Below, piece after piece: positions 38,745 to 50,183 of a DNA stretch of 64,000 bases (position 1 is the first letter of the stretch; every line of letters starts with the position of its first letter). Under the pieces are notes generated by a model. The model was not told the origin of the DNA. It was given only the letters and a program-made list of their open reading frames with translations, and did no database searches. Origin of the DNA: Welwitschia mirabilis (Eukaryota > Gnetophyta > Gnetopsida > Welwitschiales); contig JBOZIK010000001.1 in the NCBI GenBank assembly GCA_051453625.1, forward strand, positions 232,362,361-232,426,360, read 5' to 3'. A program made the translations under genes and the position numbers.

Positions 38745-39045
38745 ATTTTTCTTCTCGTTCTTTCCTTTCTTGACCTCTTTTTTTTCTTCTTCTTTTTTTA
38801 AATTTTTGGTAGAGTTACAGTATTGGTAACTAGCTGTGTCTTAGATGACTCTTAGAGCATAATTATTTTTCAATTTTTTATTTTTCACAACTCAAGTTAA
38901 CCACAAGAAGAAGAGTGCAATCACTATCATAGAAGTAAGGACCCACAGGAATATATGTATATATTGATATATCTAGATCATGGCCAACTGACCCCTCACT
39001 AGAGTTCTCATAGCCACTATATTGCACTGTCAAAGATCCCTCTCA
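38745..39045 (+). repeat. Dispersed repeat, copy B
   Basis: The second copy of the repeat at 7,940-8,265. It ends only a few bases before the CACTA element, so that transposon may have cut it. Confidence 0.6.
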
Positions 39046-39050
39046 GGAAT

Positions 39051-39061
39051 CACTACAAGAA
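39051..39061 (+). repeat. CACTA left terminal inverted repeat
   Basis: CACTACAAGAA, the exact reverse complement of 44,392-44,402; preceded by AAT, the left target duplication. Confidence 0.93.
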
Positions 39062-40323
39062 ATATAAGCTTTTAAAAAATTTTTAAAATGCCTAAAAAGG
39101 TGTTAAAAAATTCCTTAAATGCTTTTAAGGCATTTCTCCAAAAACCACCTTAAATGGGATCGCCTATCTCAAAATGCTTTCGAGGCGGCTAGTCCCAAAA
39201 ATGCTTGTGAGGCACTTTACAAAAATAAACGCCTCAAAAGCTTTTTGAGGCATTTTACAAAAATGTATGACTAGGGAAAAAAATTAAAAAATAAAAAGAC
39301 CAATTACAGTAAGAGTTTATTATAATATACTTAAGAAGAGGCACGGTCTCCCTTTGTACAAAGGGAATAATTTTGACTTTAACATGTAATAAGAAAAGCT
39401 GTTGAGAAAGGGTGGGTGTATAAAGTTCACACAAAGGAGAATTTAACAAATGATTTGAGCAAGGTAGTGAAAAAGAATAAGAAGTCAACTAGCAATTACT
39501 TGATGATGTGGGCATGAAAAGTGCAACTCTTAAAGCACTGAAACTAGAGTGATGAATTTGTGCTCAAGTGGAAGAATGTCCTATTAGTTTTTCATGCTAA
39601 ACCCATGTAGCTATAAATAAGTGGATGGGGTACAAAATCACCTTTTAATTTAAAAAGGGTATCTTATGGTGTTGTGTGCTTTACATCTATATGTATCTAC
39701 GCTGCTTCTTCCAGAGACACAATTTTAGCCTACTTATCAAAAACATGAGGAAAACATAAATATTAAAGTGAAGAAAATGTGAGAAAAGCTCGTGGGCAAA
39801 GAACACTGTGAATAGGGACCTCCGTTACTAGGAAAAGTTACACGAACTTCTGAGTGAGAAGTCCTAGAAATTTCTCTTGTCTGCAATTTGAAATATAAAA
39901 GCAACATCTTAGATTACTTGAACAGCAGAAAATCGAAACAGTTGTATCCAAGCATACTCGAAATTTCAAATAGAACTCGTTTGTCCAAGCATAGTCAAAT
40001 GTGAGCACTGATACATCCTTATTAATGTTAACTTAGATCTATTTTTAAATAGCCAAGGAGGGACTAGAGCAAATAGTAAAGATGGGAAAAGAGACCAATG
40101 ATACAAGTCAAAAATCCATTACTTAAACACCTTCAAAGACAAAAAACAAATGATAATAGTAAAGCTATTATATACTTATGCCTACACGTCCCTTCAATGA
40201 TTTTCTTGTTAATTACACCAGTGGTTCAATAAAGTTTTATGTAAAATTTAAGAGGTAAATATTTGTAAAACACCTAATAAAATATAAGTAGGCACTAAAT
40301 TCTATGGTGGGACTGATGCTACC

Positions 40324-40482
40324 TTATTTTGATTTCACGGGACTGGTCTTAGAGGGTTCGATGAGAACTGAGACAGGACTGCATTTGGTTGAATTGCATT
40401 TTCTGTCTGTGCAAATAAGCGTGGAAGGACAACAGTTCTCATTTGATGAGTTCCCATCCTCCTCATTCGAAGTTATGAGAGC
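40324..40482 (-). pseudogene. Possible captured terminal exon
   Basis: Minus strand: a splice-acceptor-like 'ttagttgcag' is followed by an open 52-codon reading ending in TAA, with balanced codon composition (starts ALITSNEEDG, ends KTSPVKSK). Upstream, at 40,579-40,663, the minus strand has another open stretch (GLKEEVIRSWRKFPKESDGK) ending at a donor-like AG/GTGTCT. No family was recognised. These could be exons of a host gene carried by the CACTA element, or chance. The plus ORF 40,304-40,492 overlaps and is the weaker alternative. Confidence 0.3.
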
Positions 40483-41954
40483 CTGCAACTAAGAATTCGA
40501 AATTCAGCGTCAGACTCATCAAAAACTAAATCAAGCTTAACTAAGTTTCTCCTAACAAGGAATTGGACCAAAAGACACCTGTTCCTTGGAATGTTTGCCA
40601 TCCGATTCCTTAGGGAACTTTCTCCAGCTTCTGATGACCTCTTCTTTCAGGCCTGATTCCTTTCATGATAAGTAACGTATTACGATAGTTATAACTTTCA
40701 ATTGATTAGGTGCTCGAAGGTGCAATATTAAGAGAGTCCATTTCTTAGAAATTCAAGTTTTAGTTATAGCTTCTGATTCTTAGACAGAATGTGCCTTTCC
40801 CCCATTATTTCCTAAATTTTAGATTCCCAATTACAGTCTCTGTGTTGCTACTTGAACGCTTTTTACCAAGGTAACGTATAACTACAATTTCTAAACACTG
40901 CAAAACTAGATTTTGGCTAAGGAATGAATTAAATAAATAACATACTCGAAGTTTCTCCAAAGCCCTTGGAATACAGTCAAAGCCTTTCTAGGTGTAGGTG
41001 TTTTTAGCCCTTCTCATCAAAACCTGTAAATGATCACATACATCCGACTTACAAACACAAAGCAAAAATAACTCAGGACTCATGTGCACCTAAAATCAAT
41101 GAAATCAGTGCATACACCAATGCCTTAATATGAGTGTTAAATCCAGCAAAGCGAACGGTTGTCTTTCTTTTAGTAGACAATAGATGTCTTCTACATAATG
41201 CCTTGTAGAATGCTTAGTTGGAAACCTCTCTACATTTAGAAAACTTTACAAGCATAGAGGTAAATAAAATCCCCTGAACATGAAAAAGGTAGTTTACAGG
41301 ACTAGAAAATAGAGCTGCAGGATGAATAACATATTTTTGATAACAGTGAAACCCTACTACACTTTGTAACATATATTTGTCTTGTACACATTTTCTGTGA
41401 ATTCATTTCAACCGTTGAATATTGTTTTCAGTAAATAAACATAGAATAAAGTCATGATATTAAACTGTGGGCTCTTATAAATGTTTCATGTTACATATGT
41501 GTTTCATATTCTATGGAATGAGAAAGTCCTAGATATTTAAATATGATGTTTCTTCTAATCTCTTAGAATCAAGATCGAATTGATAAAGCTCTACTCTTGT
41601 GAAATCTATGTCTTCCATATTCAAGTATGACATTATAGGTTTCCTGATTGATAGGACAATAGAGCCAGGGGAAGCAGTATGCGTCATGAATGAAATACAA
41701 CTAAAAAGGTTTCTATTTCTACAAACTTCACTGCAAGTTAGGAATACTTGTTAATTATGTACTTCAACTTCACTAAGAGAAAGTTCAACCACTTCTACTC
41801 AATTCTGTAATATTGCATAGATATGGTGTAAGGGATTCTGCAAGCTATGGTATTTTATTAGATCCATCATAGAGTCTACAAGTAAAGAAGGAACTTTTGG
41901 ATGTATATACATTAAATACATCTCCTTAAATGGACTGAGTGGTTAAATAGATTA

Positions 41955-42016
41955 TCTTGTTTCATGAAGAAAGTCAAAACTTATCTTGTTCCATGAAGAA
42001 AGTCAAAAACTACAAA
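41955..42016 (+). repeat. Two-copy tandem duplication of about 31 bp
   Basis: 'atcttgtt.catgaagaaagtcaaaa' occurs twice in a row inside the CACTA element. A small local duplication. Confidence 0.8.
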
Positions 42017-42576
42017 TTGACATCCATATATGGTTTTTTATCACTTTATTAAATAGTTCAGTAGAATTTTAGAATAGTTATTTTGCTAGTACATTATCTA
42101 TTATATCCTTTTTTTGAGGAAACTGATAAGGCTCTTATTCGGATTAGACATGTACTTGAGAGTTCTCTTATGTATTGAGTTAAAGTTACATGTGTTATGA
42201 CTCTGCTACTTGTCAAAATTCTGTTCTTAACATATAGCTTAAATTTATGTTGTCTTGGAATGAAACCAATAAATCTCTGCTACAGTAGATAACTGTAACA
42301 CATAATGCTGAAGATTGGTGTTCTTCTTGAATACCACCACTCAATCTGCTTTAACATGATGCTTGACGCTTTACACATGCAGTATGTTAATTTTATATAC
42401 TTACATAAACAACAAATTTTATATCAATTTTATATACTTACATACAGTATATTAATTTTATTTAACCCAAGGCTTAACCCTTCAATAAAGAGATGATTTT
42501 CTTTAAATGGTGCTTCTTTGAAATTTAAACATCTAGAAATGAAGCCGTTTGACACTGAAGATAGACAGATGAATAA

Positions 42577-43497
42577 NNNNNNNNNNNNNNNNNNNNNNNN
42601 NNNNNNNNNNNNNNNNNNNNNNNNNNNNNNNNNNNNNNNNNNNNNNNNNNNNNNNNNNNNNNNNNNNNNNNNNNNNNNNNNNNNNNNNNNNNNNNNNNNN
42701 NNNNNNNNNNNNNNNNNNNNNNNNNNNNNNNNNNNNNNNNNNNNNNNNNNNNNNNNNNNNNNNNNNNNNNNNNNNNNNNNNNNNNNNNNNNNNNNNNNNN
42801 NNNNNNNNNNNNNNNNNNNNNNNNNNNNNNNNNNNNNNNNNNNNNNNNNNNNNNNNNNNNNNNNNNNNNNNNNNNNNNNNNNNNNNNNNNNNNNNNNNNN
42901 NNNNNNNNNNNNNNNNNNNNNNNNNNNNNNNNNNNNNNNNNNNNNNNNNNNNNNNNNNNNNNNNNNNNNNNNNNNNNNNNNNNNNNNNNNNNNNNNNNNN
43001 NNNNNNNNNNNNNNNNNNNNNNNNNNNNNNNNNNNNNNNNNNNNNNNNNNNNNNNNNNNNNNNNNNNNNNNNNNNNNNNNNNNNNNNNNNNNNNNNNNNN
43101 NNNNNNNNNNNNNNNNNNNNNNNNNNNNNNNNNNNNNNNNNNNNNNNNNNNNNNNNNNNNNNNNNNNNNNNNNNNNNNNNNNNNNNNNNNNNNNNNNNNN
43201 NNNNNNNNNNNNNNNNNNNNNNNNNNNNNNNNNNNNNNNNNNNNNNNNNNNNNNNNNNNNNNNNNNNNNNNNNNNNNNNNNNNNNNNNNNNNNNNNNNNN
43301 NNNNNNNNNNNNNNNNNNNNNNNNNNNNNNNNNNNNNNNNNNNNNNNNNNNNNNNNNNNNNNNNNNNNNNNNNNNNNNNNNNNNNNNNNNNNNNNNNNNN
43401 NNNNNNNNNNNNNNNNNNNNNNNNNNNNNNNNNNNNNNNNNNNNNNNNNNNNNNNNNNNNNNNNNNNNNNNNNNNNNNNNNNNNNNNNNNNNNNNNN
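42577..43497. other. Assembly gap (921 N)
   Basis: Run of N inside the CACTA element. It may hide further captured exons or transposase remains. ORFs drawn across it are artefacts. Confidence 0.99.
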
Positions 43498-43694
43498 AGA
43501 TTTTTGTGAGTTCTTGGTTTCTCTTATTAGAAAACTATGATACATGAAAAATGCATAATGAATTTCTTACTGAGACACAAAAGATCAGAAAGAAAAACAT
43601 GATACCATTTTTGAATTAATAATTAAGAATCAGCACTGTAATACAGCAAAATGCAAGGCAAATTGAGGCCATGAAATGCCAGGGAACAGATTAC

Positions 43695-43869
43695 CTATCT
43701 CCAATGATTTTCTACAGTCCATCGAATTAGAGGCTACCAAATTCTGGCTATTTTGATCCAAATCGTTTTAAAAAATAATCTGTTGTGGAATCGCAGGGCC
43801 CAGCACATGAGTTTATAGTTCTCCACATCATGAAACTTGTTCAAAGGGTCGAAAAACACTATATCGTCT
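43695..43869 (-). pseudogene. Captured exon resembling plant DUF2358 protein
   Basis: Minus strand: 'catatttgcag' (a good splice acceptor) precedes an open reading RDDIVFFDPLNKF followed by NYKLMCWALRFH and LFFKTIW. After RIW comes a TAG, then P, LIRWTV and a donor-like ATAG/GTAATC. The string RDDI.F.DPLN.F...NYKL.FWALRFH...FF and the later RWTV match my memory of the uncharacterised plant DUF2358 family. In that family the codon after 'W' is Gln, here TAG, and a few residues after it are missing. The exon is 175 bp. It sits about 0.5 kb inside the CACTA right end, consistent with transposon capture. Not a working gene. Confidence 0.6.
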
Positions 43870-44391
43870 CTGCAAATATGAAACTGAAACGCAGAAGCTA
43901 TGAATGCCAAATTTGAACAAATCGATAAAACCCTCGAAACCCTTGAAAGATTCTAAACAAAAATAAAAATCAATATATAAAACCTAGAAACCCTGGGAAA
44001 CATACAAGAACTGAAAACTTTCACTCGAGACGAGCAGTAACCAGGTAGAATAGAAACTGGTAAAAAAATGGAGGGCTCGAGGGCTTGAAGGCGAGCTTGA
44101 ATAAGAAGGCGGGAAAGGGAAATCAGGGTGGGGAATGCGATTTTATGCTTGTTTGTGAAGCAACGTTTTATTGCGTTTGTTTTCTAAACACCTTAAAGAT
44201 GATAATGTTAAGGGTATTTATAAGAAATACAAGTGTTGTTTTTAAGGCGTTTTTTGATAAATGCTTTTTTTGTTAAATTGGGAAGTACTTTTGAGGCATT
44301 TATTTAAAACAAACTCCTTAACAAATCTAGTTTAGTTTCACTCAAGGATACATAAGGCGTTTATTATAATAAATGCCTTAAAAGCATATGA

Positions 44392-44402
44392 TTCTTGTAG
44401 TG
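44392..44402 (+). repeat. CACTA right terminal inverted repeat
   Basis: TTCTTGTAGTG, followed by AAT at 44,403-44,405, the right target duplication. Confidence 0.93.
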
Positions 44403-44659
44403 AATATTTGCCCCCAGTGCACTTAAAGTAGAACATTGTGGTACTTTCTCTCTCTTTTTTCCCTCTCTCTATACTACATAAGGTATCCTATTTTATAATG
44501 GAACGTGTTTCCTTAATATTCTTAATAAAGATAATGCATACTTCCCTATTAAACACTTACCAAGCTAGCGTCTTCTTTTATAATCATTACATTGACTTTA
44601 AATAATCTAGTAAATTATTAGCTTGAATAAGGTTTAAAGAAATGCCATGTCCTTTATTA

Positions 44660-45720
44660 TTTAATCTTGAAATTTATTTTAAATGTAGAGTGAAAGTATT
44701 CTTTCCATCTTTTTAGGGTTTTCTAAATAATTTAGCACTGATTTATGATCATAGTACATTCTTGCTCTTTGTCCATTAACTTGGTACATTACTTTTTCAT
44801 CAGGATCGTATATTTCTATGGCTCCATTTTCTAAAATTTTTATTATGATATAGGGTCCCAACCAATTTTATTCATGTTTTTATTTTGAATGGATTCTCTT
44901 ATGGTGATAAATTAATATAGAATCTCTTACATTAAAATTTGTTTTCATGATTCTGTTCTCATGATATATTTTAGTTTTCTGTTGTATAGGTTTTTAATGC
45001 AGAAGAGCTTCTTATCTATTTTCATCTAAAATATTCATGTTTTCTATCCATTTCTTTTGAGTTATAACTAAGTTACATTTTAATTGTTTAGCCAATTTAA
45101 ATTTTTTTATCGTAAATTCAATTCGCAAACTAGCCGTATTTCCATAGACTAATTCATATGGAGTAAATCCTGTGGTATGTTTCCAAGTTATTTTATAAGC
45201 CCATAGAGATTTACTTAATTTATCATCTCAATCTATATTTTTACTTCTATTAGTTACTTCAGCTTGGCCATTAGATTAAGCATGATAGGCAGTAGAGAGT
45301 TTATGGTGGATTTCAAATTTGTTCAAAAGTTTCTCAAATACTTCACTAGTAAAATGCGTTTCTCTATTAGATATAAGACTTAGATGGGCTTCAAATCGAT
45401 AGATAATATTTTTAAGGAAAAAGTTAACTATAGTTTGGGAAGAATAATTAGTCACAGCCTCAACCTTAGGTCATTTAGTAAAGTAATTAATGAAAAGGAT
45501 GAGGGATTAATAAGTTTACTAAAATCTATTTCCCAAAAATCAAAAGGTTCAATTACCTAAATTGCTTATTGCAACATTTCTAGCTTTTGGCTAAATGTGC
45601 ATTTTCTTTAACATTTATCATAACCTTGGATATAAGCATTTGAATCCTTCAACATAGTGGGCCAGTAGTGTCCCATATAGAGAATTTTCATGCTTATTTT
45701 TTTTGCATCGTAATGTTCTA
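44660..45720 (-). pseudogene. Gypsy integrase relic
   Basis: Minus strand, several frames. It starts with the zinc-binding region (GHYWPTMLKD, then CDKC-like YDKC) near 45.65 kb. The core follows with FDFWEIDF, STAYHAxSNGQAEVTNRS (the x is a stop from CAA to TAA) near 45.25 kb, and SLWAYKITWK. It ends with the C-terminal block of the ORF 44,679-44,861 (GPYIIIKILENGAIEI, VNGQRARMYY). This layout is typical of Athila/Tat gypsy integrases. It is inactive because of stops and shifts. Confidence 0.9.
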
Positions 45721-45989
45721 CTCCTACTTTTTTATAGCATCTTTTAAGATTTCACTTTGTAGGTTTTCCTCTATATATCTTCTGATAACATGATCTTTGC
45801 ATTCTTTAATAACATCTTATTATGTCAAATATAATCTCTAGATTTCCTTAATAGTATTTTAATTTTTTAGTAATTCATAAAAGATGGTAATCTTTTGCTT
45901 ACAAGAAAGCTGGCTATATCAACATATCATGGATTTGTTATTACCTAAAAAGGATATTCATTTGGAAACTCATCCCTTATGTTAATCTA

Positions 45990-46500
45990 TTCTTCATCTA
46001 AAAATTCTAATCTTGAGAGGTGATCTTCTATCACATTTTCTGTTCCTTTCCTATCAATAATTTTTAAATCAAACTCTTACATTAATAGTATTCATATTAT
46101 CATTCTTGAGTTTTCTTCTTTCTTATTCATCAAAAATCTAATGGTAATATGGTTAGTATGAACTTTCACTTTGTAATCTAAAATATAATACCTAAACTTT
46201 TCTAATGCCATTACTACTACTAATAACTCTTTCTCTATTACTATGTAAGTTTATTAAAATGATTTAAAGTTCTTACTAATATAGGCAATGACATAACATT
46301 TATTGTCTTCATCTTTTTGTGCTGAAACTGATCCCATATCATGACTAGATGTGTCAGTCATAATGTAAAATGATCTTACCTAATTTGACCCTTGCAAAAT
46401 AGGTGCTGATAAAAGTTTATCCTTTAAGATTTGATAAGTTTTTTGACATTTACTAGTTCAATCATATTCCACATTGTTTTGTAAAATGTTACTCAAAGGT
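45990..46500 (-). pseudogene. Gypsy RNase H relic
   Basis: Minus reading shows TDTSSHDMGSVSAQKD, then a run ending ELLVVVMALEKFRYYIL, and lower down DLKIIDRKGTENVIEDHLSRL, the standard RNase H blocks of gypsy pol. It directly follows the RT region. Frames are broken. Confidence 0.88.
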
Positions 46501-46509
46501 TTAGTAATT

Positions 46510-47300
46510 TTAGTAAAGTTGGATATAAATATTCTATGATATCCCACATGTTCTAGGAAAGATCTCAATTCTTTTAGTTTAGTTGGGGATGGGATATCTT
46601 TTATAGCTTTAAGTTTTTATTCATTAGTTTCCATCCCTTTTTGAGATATCTTATGTTCTAATACTATGCCTTCTATCATTATAAGATGAATTTTTGACTG
46701 GCTAAGTCTAAGACATTTTTCTTTGCATCTATCTAAAAGTTTTTCCAATATATTGATTGACTCATCAAAATCATTTCAGAAGTTAAGAAATCATTTATAA
46801 ATACTTTGATTAATCTTCCTATCGTATCTTGAAAAATAATATTTATAAACTTTGAAAAATAGTGGAAGTATTACATAGTCCTAATGGTAGTACTTTATAC
46901 ACATAAGTATCCTAATGATAAGTGAAAGTTATTTTGGCTTGGTTCTATAAAGCTATAGGGATTTGGATATAGCCACTATATCCATCTAGAAAGCTATAAT
47001 ATTGATGTTTAGATACTCTTTCTAAAACTTGATCTATAAATGGAAGAGAAAAATGATCTCTATAAGTTGCACTACTTAACATTTGAAAGTCTATACATGC
47101 TCTTCACTTACTTTCTTTCTTTGGTACAGCTATAATATGAATAATCCATTTTAAATCAAATATAGGATAAATGAATCCCACATCCAAGAGATTGAAAATA
47201 TCTTGTTTAATTATCTCCTACATGTGTGGGTTACATCTTCTTTTTGGTTGCTGACTTGGTTTGATAGAGGTATCTAAATATATTTTATGTTGGTATATTT
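46510..47300 (-). pseudogene. Gypsy reverse transcriptase relic
   Basis: Minus blocks include KPSQQPKRRCNPHM, ACIDFQMLSSAT, YYSFLDGYSGY, QIPIA, LPLGLCNTSTIFQ, then SQKGMETNE and LRSFLEHVGYHRIFI. These are the ordered RT motifs of Athila/Tat gypsy elements. The YMDD-type box is degenerate (reads FINDF). Stops are mainly TAG/TAA. Confidence 0.9.
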
Positions 47301-47641
47301 TTGGATATGTTCCCTTAATATTTGTATGATTTCAAGCAAAATATCCTTTTATTCTTTTAAATTTTCTCTTTTGAGAACTGCTTATGATCAGAGGTCTATT
47401 AGAAGCTACTTCGATGTACTTTAGCCCTTCCTTAAGTAGATGCTTTTCTATTTCTTGAGCTATTAAATCTTCCTCCTCATATTTTTTCTCATTTTATTTA
47501 TTTAACATTAGACTAATTTGTTGTGTTAGAATTGCATTGATTCTTACTTTTGTGTTCTATACTAGATCTTTAACAACTACTGCATTAAAAAGTTTGATCT
47601 CTTTTTTAAGATCTTTTAGATTCATTTTCATTACCCCTCTT

Positions 47642-47998
47642 CTAGAATAAATAGTAGCATCCACAGTAGCCATCCAAGATCTCTCTAGAATTACTACATG
47701 GGTATCTTCTTGAGTCTTCATCACTAATGAATTTATCAAGTAGATGAAACTTGATGTGTATATTCTTTAGAACTCCTGCTAGTATTACTACTGAGCCATC
47801 TGCTAAGTACACTTTTTCTTGGAAAGGTGTTAGTTTTGGTTTTTCCAATTCTTCATAAGTTTCATAGGCCATAATGTTTATGCTAGCTCCTAAGTCCACA
47901 AGCACTTCTGCATTGAGTTTTCCATCAATTTTTACATTTATCATAGGTGTTTCAGAATTACTATACTTTTCAAGTTGTTTATTTTGAAGAATTTGCAT
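47642..47998 (-). pseudogene. Gypsy aspartic protease relic
   Basis: The longest surviving reading of this element (118 codons). It contains VDLGASINIM, the active-site block of Athila-type proteases (D-L/S-G-A-S), preceded by PMINVKIDGK and followed by YLADGSVVILAGVL. The last 25 or so residues run out of frame. It lies between the gag zinc knuckle and RT, as expected. Confidence 0.9.
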
Positions 47999-47999
47999 G

Positions 48000-48899
48000 G
48001 AAGCCTAGGAAACTTGATCTTTCCTTCCCATTTTAATTTGTTTCTCCTTCTTGCTTTCTTTTTTACTATTCTATTTTGAGCACATGCTTTTCATTTTTTC
48101 TAATACATAGACACATTTTTTAATAACTTTAAAAGAGTTAATAATATTTTCATATCTTTTAATATTCTTGTTAAATATTTTATATTCTTTTCAACACTTT
48201 GGATGTTTCTATTTGTTTGCTTCTCATTGGAAGAGGCAAAGAATTTATTGAGGCATCATCCTCTTTTTTTATTTTGGTCTCTTTATCTTCTTTATCTAGA
48301 GGGCTACTTGAATTGATATTCTTTCTTTGTGATTCATGTGTCACTTTTTGTTTGCTAGATCTAATAGTTATTATCTTACTTGTTACTTCTCTAGGATTCA
48401 GTTGAGGTTGAGTAGGAATTTTTCCTTATTTTTTCTCTATTTCTAATTTTTCTCTCTAGTTATTTAAATCTTTGTTTTTATAATTTCTATACTAATCATA
48501 TTGTTCTTACCCTTTTTAATTAACATACCTTTGTAAAGGCCTTTCTATTTTACCTTTCCATTTTCTACTTTGGTATGATGTGTTTTCTTTCTAGTTTGAG
48601 ATTGATTTCCATAATTTAAATCCAATCTATTAATATCCAATCATTGAACAAATTCTTGCATCTAAGAACATTCTATTCCATCATGATTATCTTTCCTACA
48701 ATGTTCACATGTAGGTTCTTCTTCCTTTTTAAAGTGTTGTATAGCTAGCTGATCAAATCTTTCTACTATACTATCAGTCACTTTTTTAGCTCTTTTTTCA
48801 TAAGCTTGATATGTTTTAAGCTATACATACTATTATCTCCCTTTGGGATACGTACTTTGTTTATCTTTTTCTTCTTTTTATTTTCCTATCCCCATCCTT
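48000..48899 (-). pseudogene. Gypsy gag relic, 3' part with zinc knuckle
   Basis: The minus strand at 48,668-48,709 encodes CEHCRKDNHDGIEC, a perfect CX2CX4HX4C nucleic-acid-binding knuckle, preceded by VTDSIVERFDQLAI. It is separated from the 5' part of gag (from 55,008) by the inserted copia composite; the two halves meet at the AACTC target site. Confidence 0.85.
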
Positions 48900-48904
48900 A
48901 ACTC
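48900..48904 (+). repeat. Target-site duplication AACTC (left copy)
   Basis: Identical to 55,003-55,007. It brackets the whole copia composite and shows that its outermost ends came from one integration event. Confidence 0.88.
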
Positions 48905-50113
48905 TATTAGGATTTTATTTTTGCCGATTGATGTCAACCTAATATGATCTTAGTAGAATAAAAAGTGATCCTATAGGTGTAAGAAACTGCTAGATCTATA
49001 TCCAAAAGATAGCAAGATTTGGACATGTTCTAATTAAAGTAACTTGAGTTTCTATTCAAGGACTTAATATAAGAGCCGACCAAACTTGGAAATACTATAT
49101 TGGGCTATTTAATGTGGGGAAACTAGATTTTTGAGGGGTTTACTAGACTTGGAGTTACATTTTATAAGCTTTCCCATATGTGCTATGTCCTATGAGGTCG
49201 AACGGATTCATGTGGGGTCAATTAGACCTGAAGGAAAGCGGTCGATCAGATTTTAGATGTGGGTAACTGAACTAAGTAACGTAAGTTCCTCAGGTCAACC
49301 AAATGACAAAGGGATTAACTGGACCTATGACCTTAAGAGATAATATCCTTAAAATAAATGACAAGGGGTCGACTGGATGTTTTGAAAGGTCGACCGAATA
49401 GTGCAAAAGCAGAAACTTTAAAGTGATTTTGTAACTGTTACTTCATCAAATCTATTCATTGCAAATGTCAAATTTGTTTCCAACTATCCAAATAGTTATA
49501 TTTTGGATAAATCTATAAATAAGAGACAACACTTAAAAACCCTAGAGCTTAATATTGGATTGGATGTTTGAAAAGGAAGATTGCACTCTTGATCTAAAGG
49601 GCTTATCTTTATACTATCATTCTTCTCTTACTCAACACTTACCTTTGTTATCAAATCTGAGCAATAAGGATCCATTGTTAGTTCTTTTACTTAAGTGATC
49701 TATAGTATAGAGGCTTTATTCCCTCACTCATCATTATACATTTTCTGAAGGTCGAGACTTAGCCTGCAAAAGTCCATTTAAAGAGGTTAAGAATTATCTT
49801 GCAGAAGTCCATTTGAAGAGGTTGAGACTTAGCCTAGAAAAGCCTGCTTTTTAAGGTTGAAGGTTAACCTTGAAAACCTAGTGCATAGTGATGCAATAGA
49901 GATTCGGAATTAGTCTTAGTCATTAACTATCTTATGAGAGTGGAGTAGGATGTATCCCGAACTACTATAAATCTTGTCTTGTGCATTTATTTTGGTTCTG
50001 TTTTTTTATTCATTTTGTTATATATTTTTATTCATCATTTCTTTTGGTAGTAATAATTTTTTTAGATTTTTCATAAGTCGTATTCACCCCCATCTAGGGT
50101 TCACAATCCTTCA
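48905..50113 (+). repeat. LTR1 of the copia-type composite
   Basis: 1,209 bp. It begins tattaggatttta (the canonical TG is mutated to TA here; the other copies have tgttagg) and ends ..atccttca. It includes 'ggtcgacc' motifs (for example near 49,387) and 35-bp internal repeats (49,751-49,880). A TATA-like 'tctataaataagag' lies near 49,511. Confidence 0.9.
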
Positions 50114-50115
50114 TA

Positions 50116-50127
50116 TGGTATAAGAGC
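50116..50127 (+). other. tRNA primer-binding site
   Basis: tggtataagagc differs by one base from the plant copia initiator-Met primer-binding site tggtatcagagc and lies 2 bp after LTR1. Confidence 0.9.
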
Positions 50128-50183
50128 TTCAGGCTGAGTCAATGCTAAGATTTTAATCAATCTTTAACTCAATAGCCCTAGCC

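Larger units (their letters stand above)
39051..44402. mobile_element. CACTA (En/Spm-type) DNA transposon
   Basis: It starts CACTACAAGAA and ends TTCTTGTAGTG, a perfect 11-bp terminal inverted repeat (the next 14 bp also match well), flanked by the 3-bp target duplication AAT (39,048-39,050 and 44,403-44,405). Terminal CACTA and 3-bp duplications define this superfamily. Both ends carry subterminal repeats built on 'aaatgcctcaaaa' / 'ttttgaggcattt' (39,080-39,255 and 44,160-44,385). No transposase domain was recognised in the readable 4.4 kb; a 921-bp gap hides the rest. It is therefore probably non-autonomous. It carries a host-like exon (43,695-43,869). The orientation is not assigned. Confidence 0.93.

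Noticed and set aside
39255-39488. 77-codon minus ORF as a CACTA transposase fragment
   Set aside because: The translation shows no transposase motif and partly overlaps subterminal repeat sequence.
42430-43545. Long ORFs on both strands (340-371 codons) across an N run
   Set aside because: They are open only because N cannot encode stops; fewer than 60 real codons lie outside the gap.
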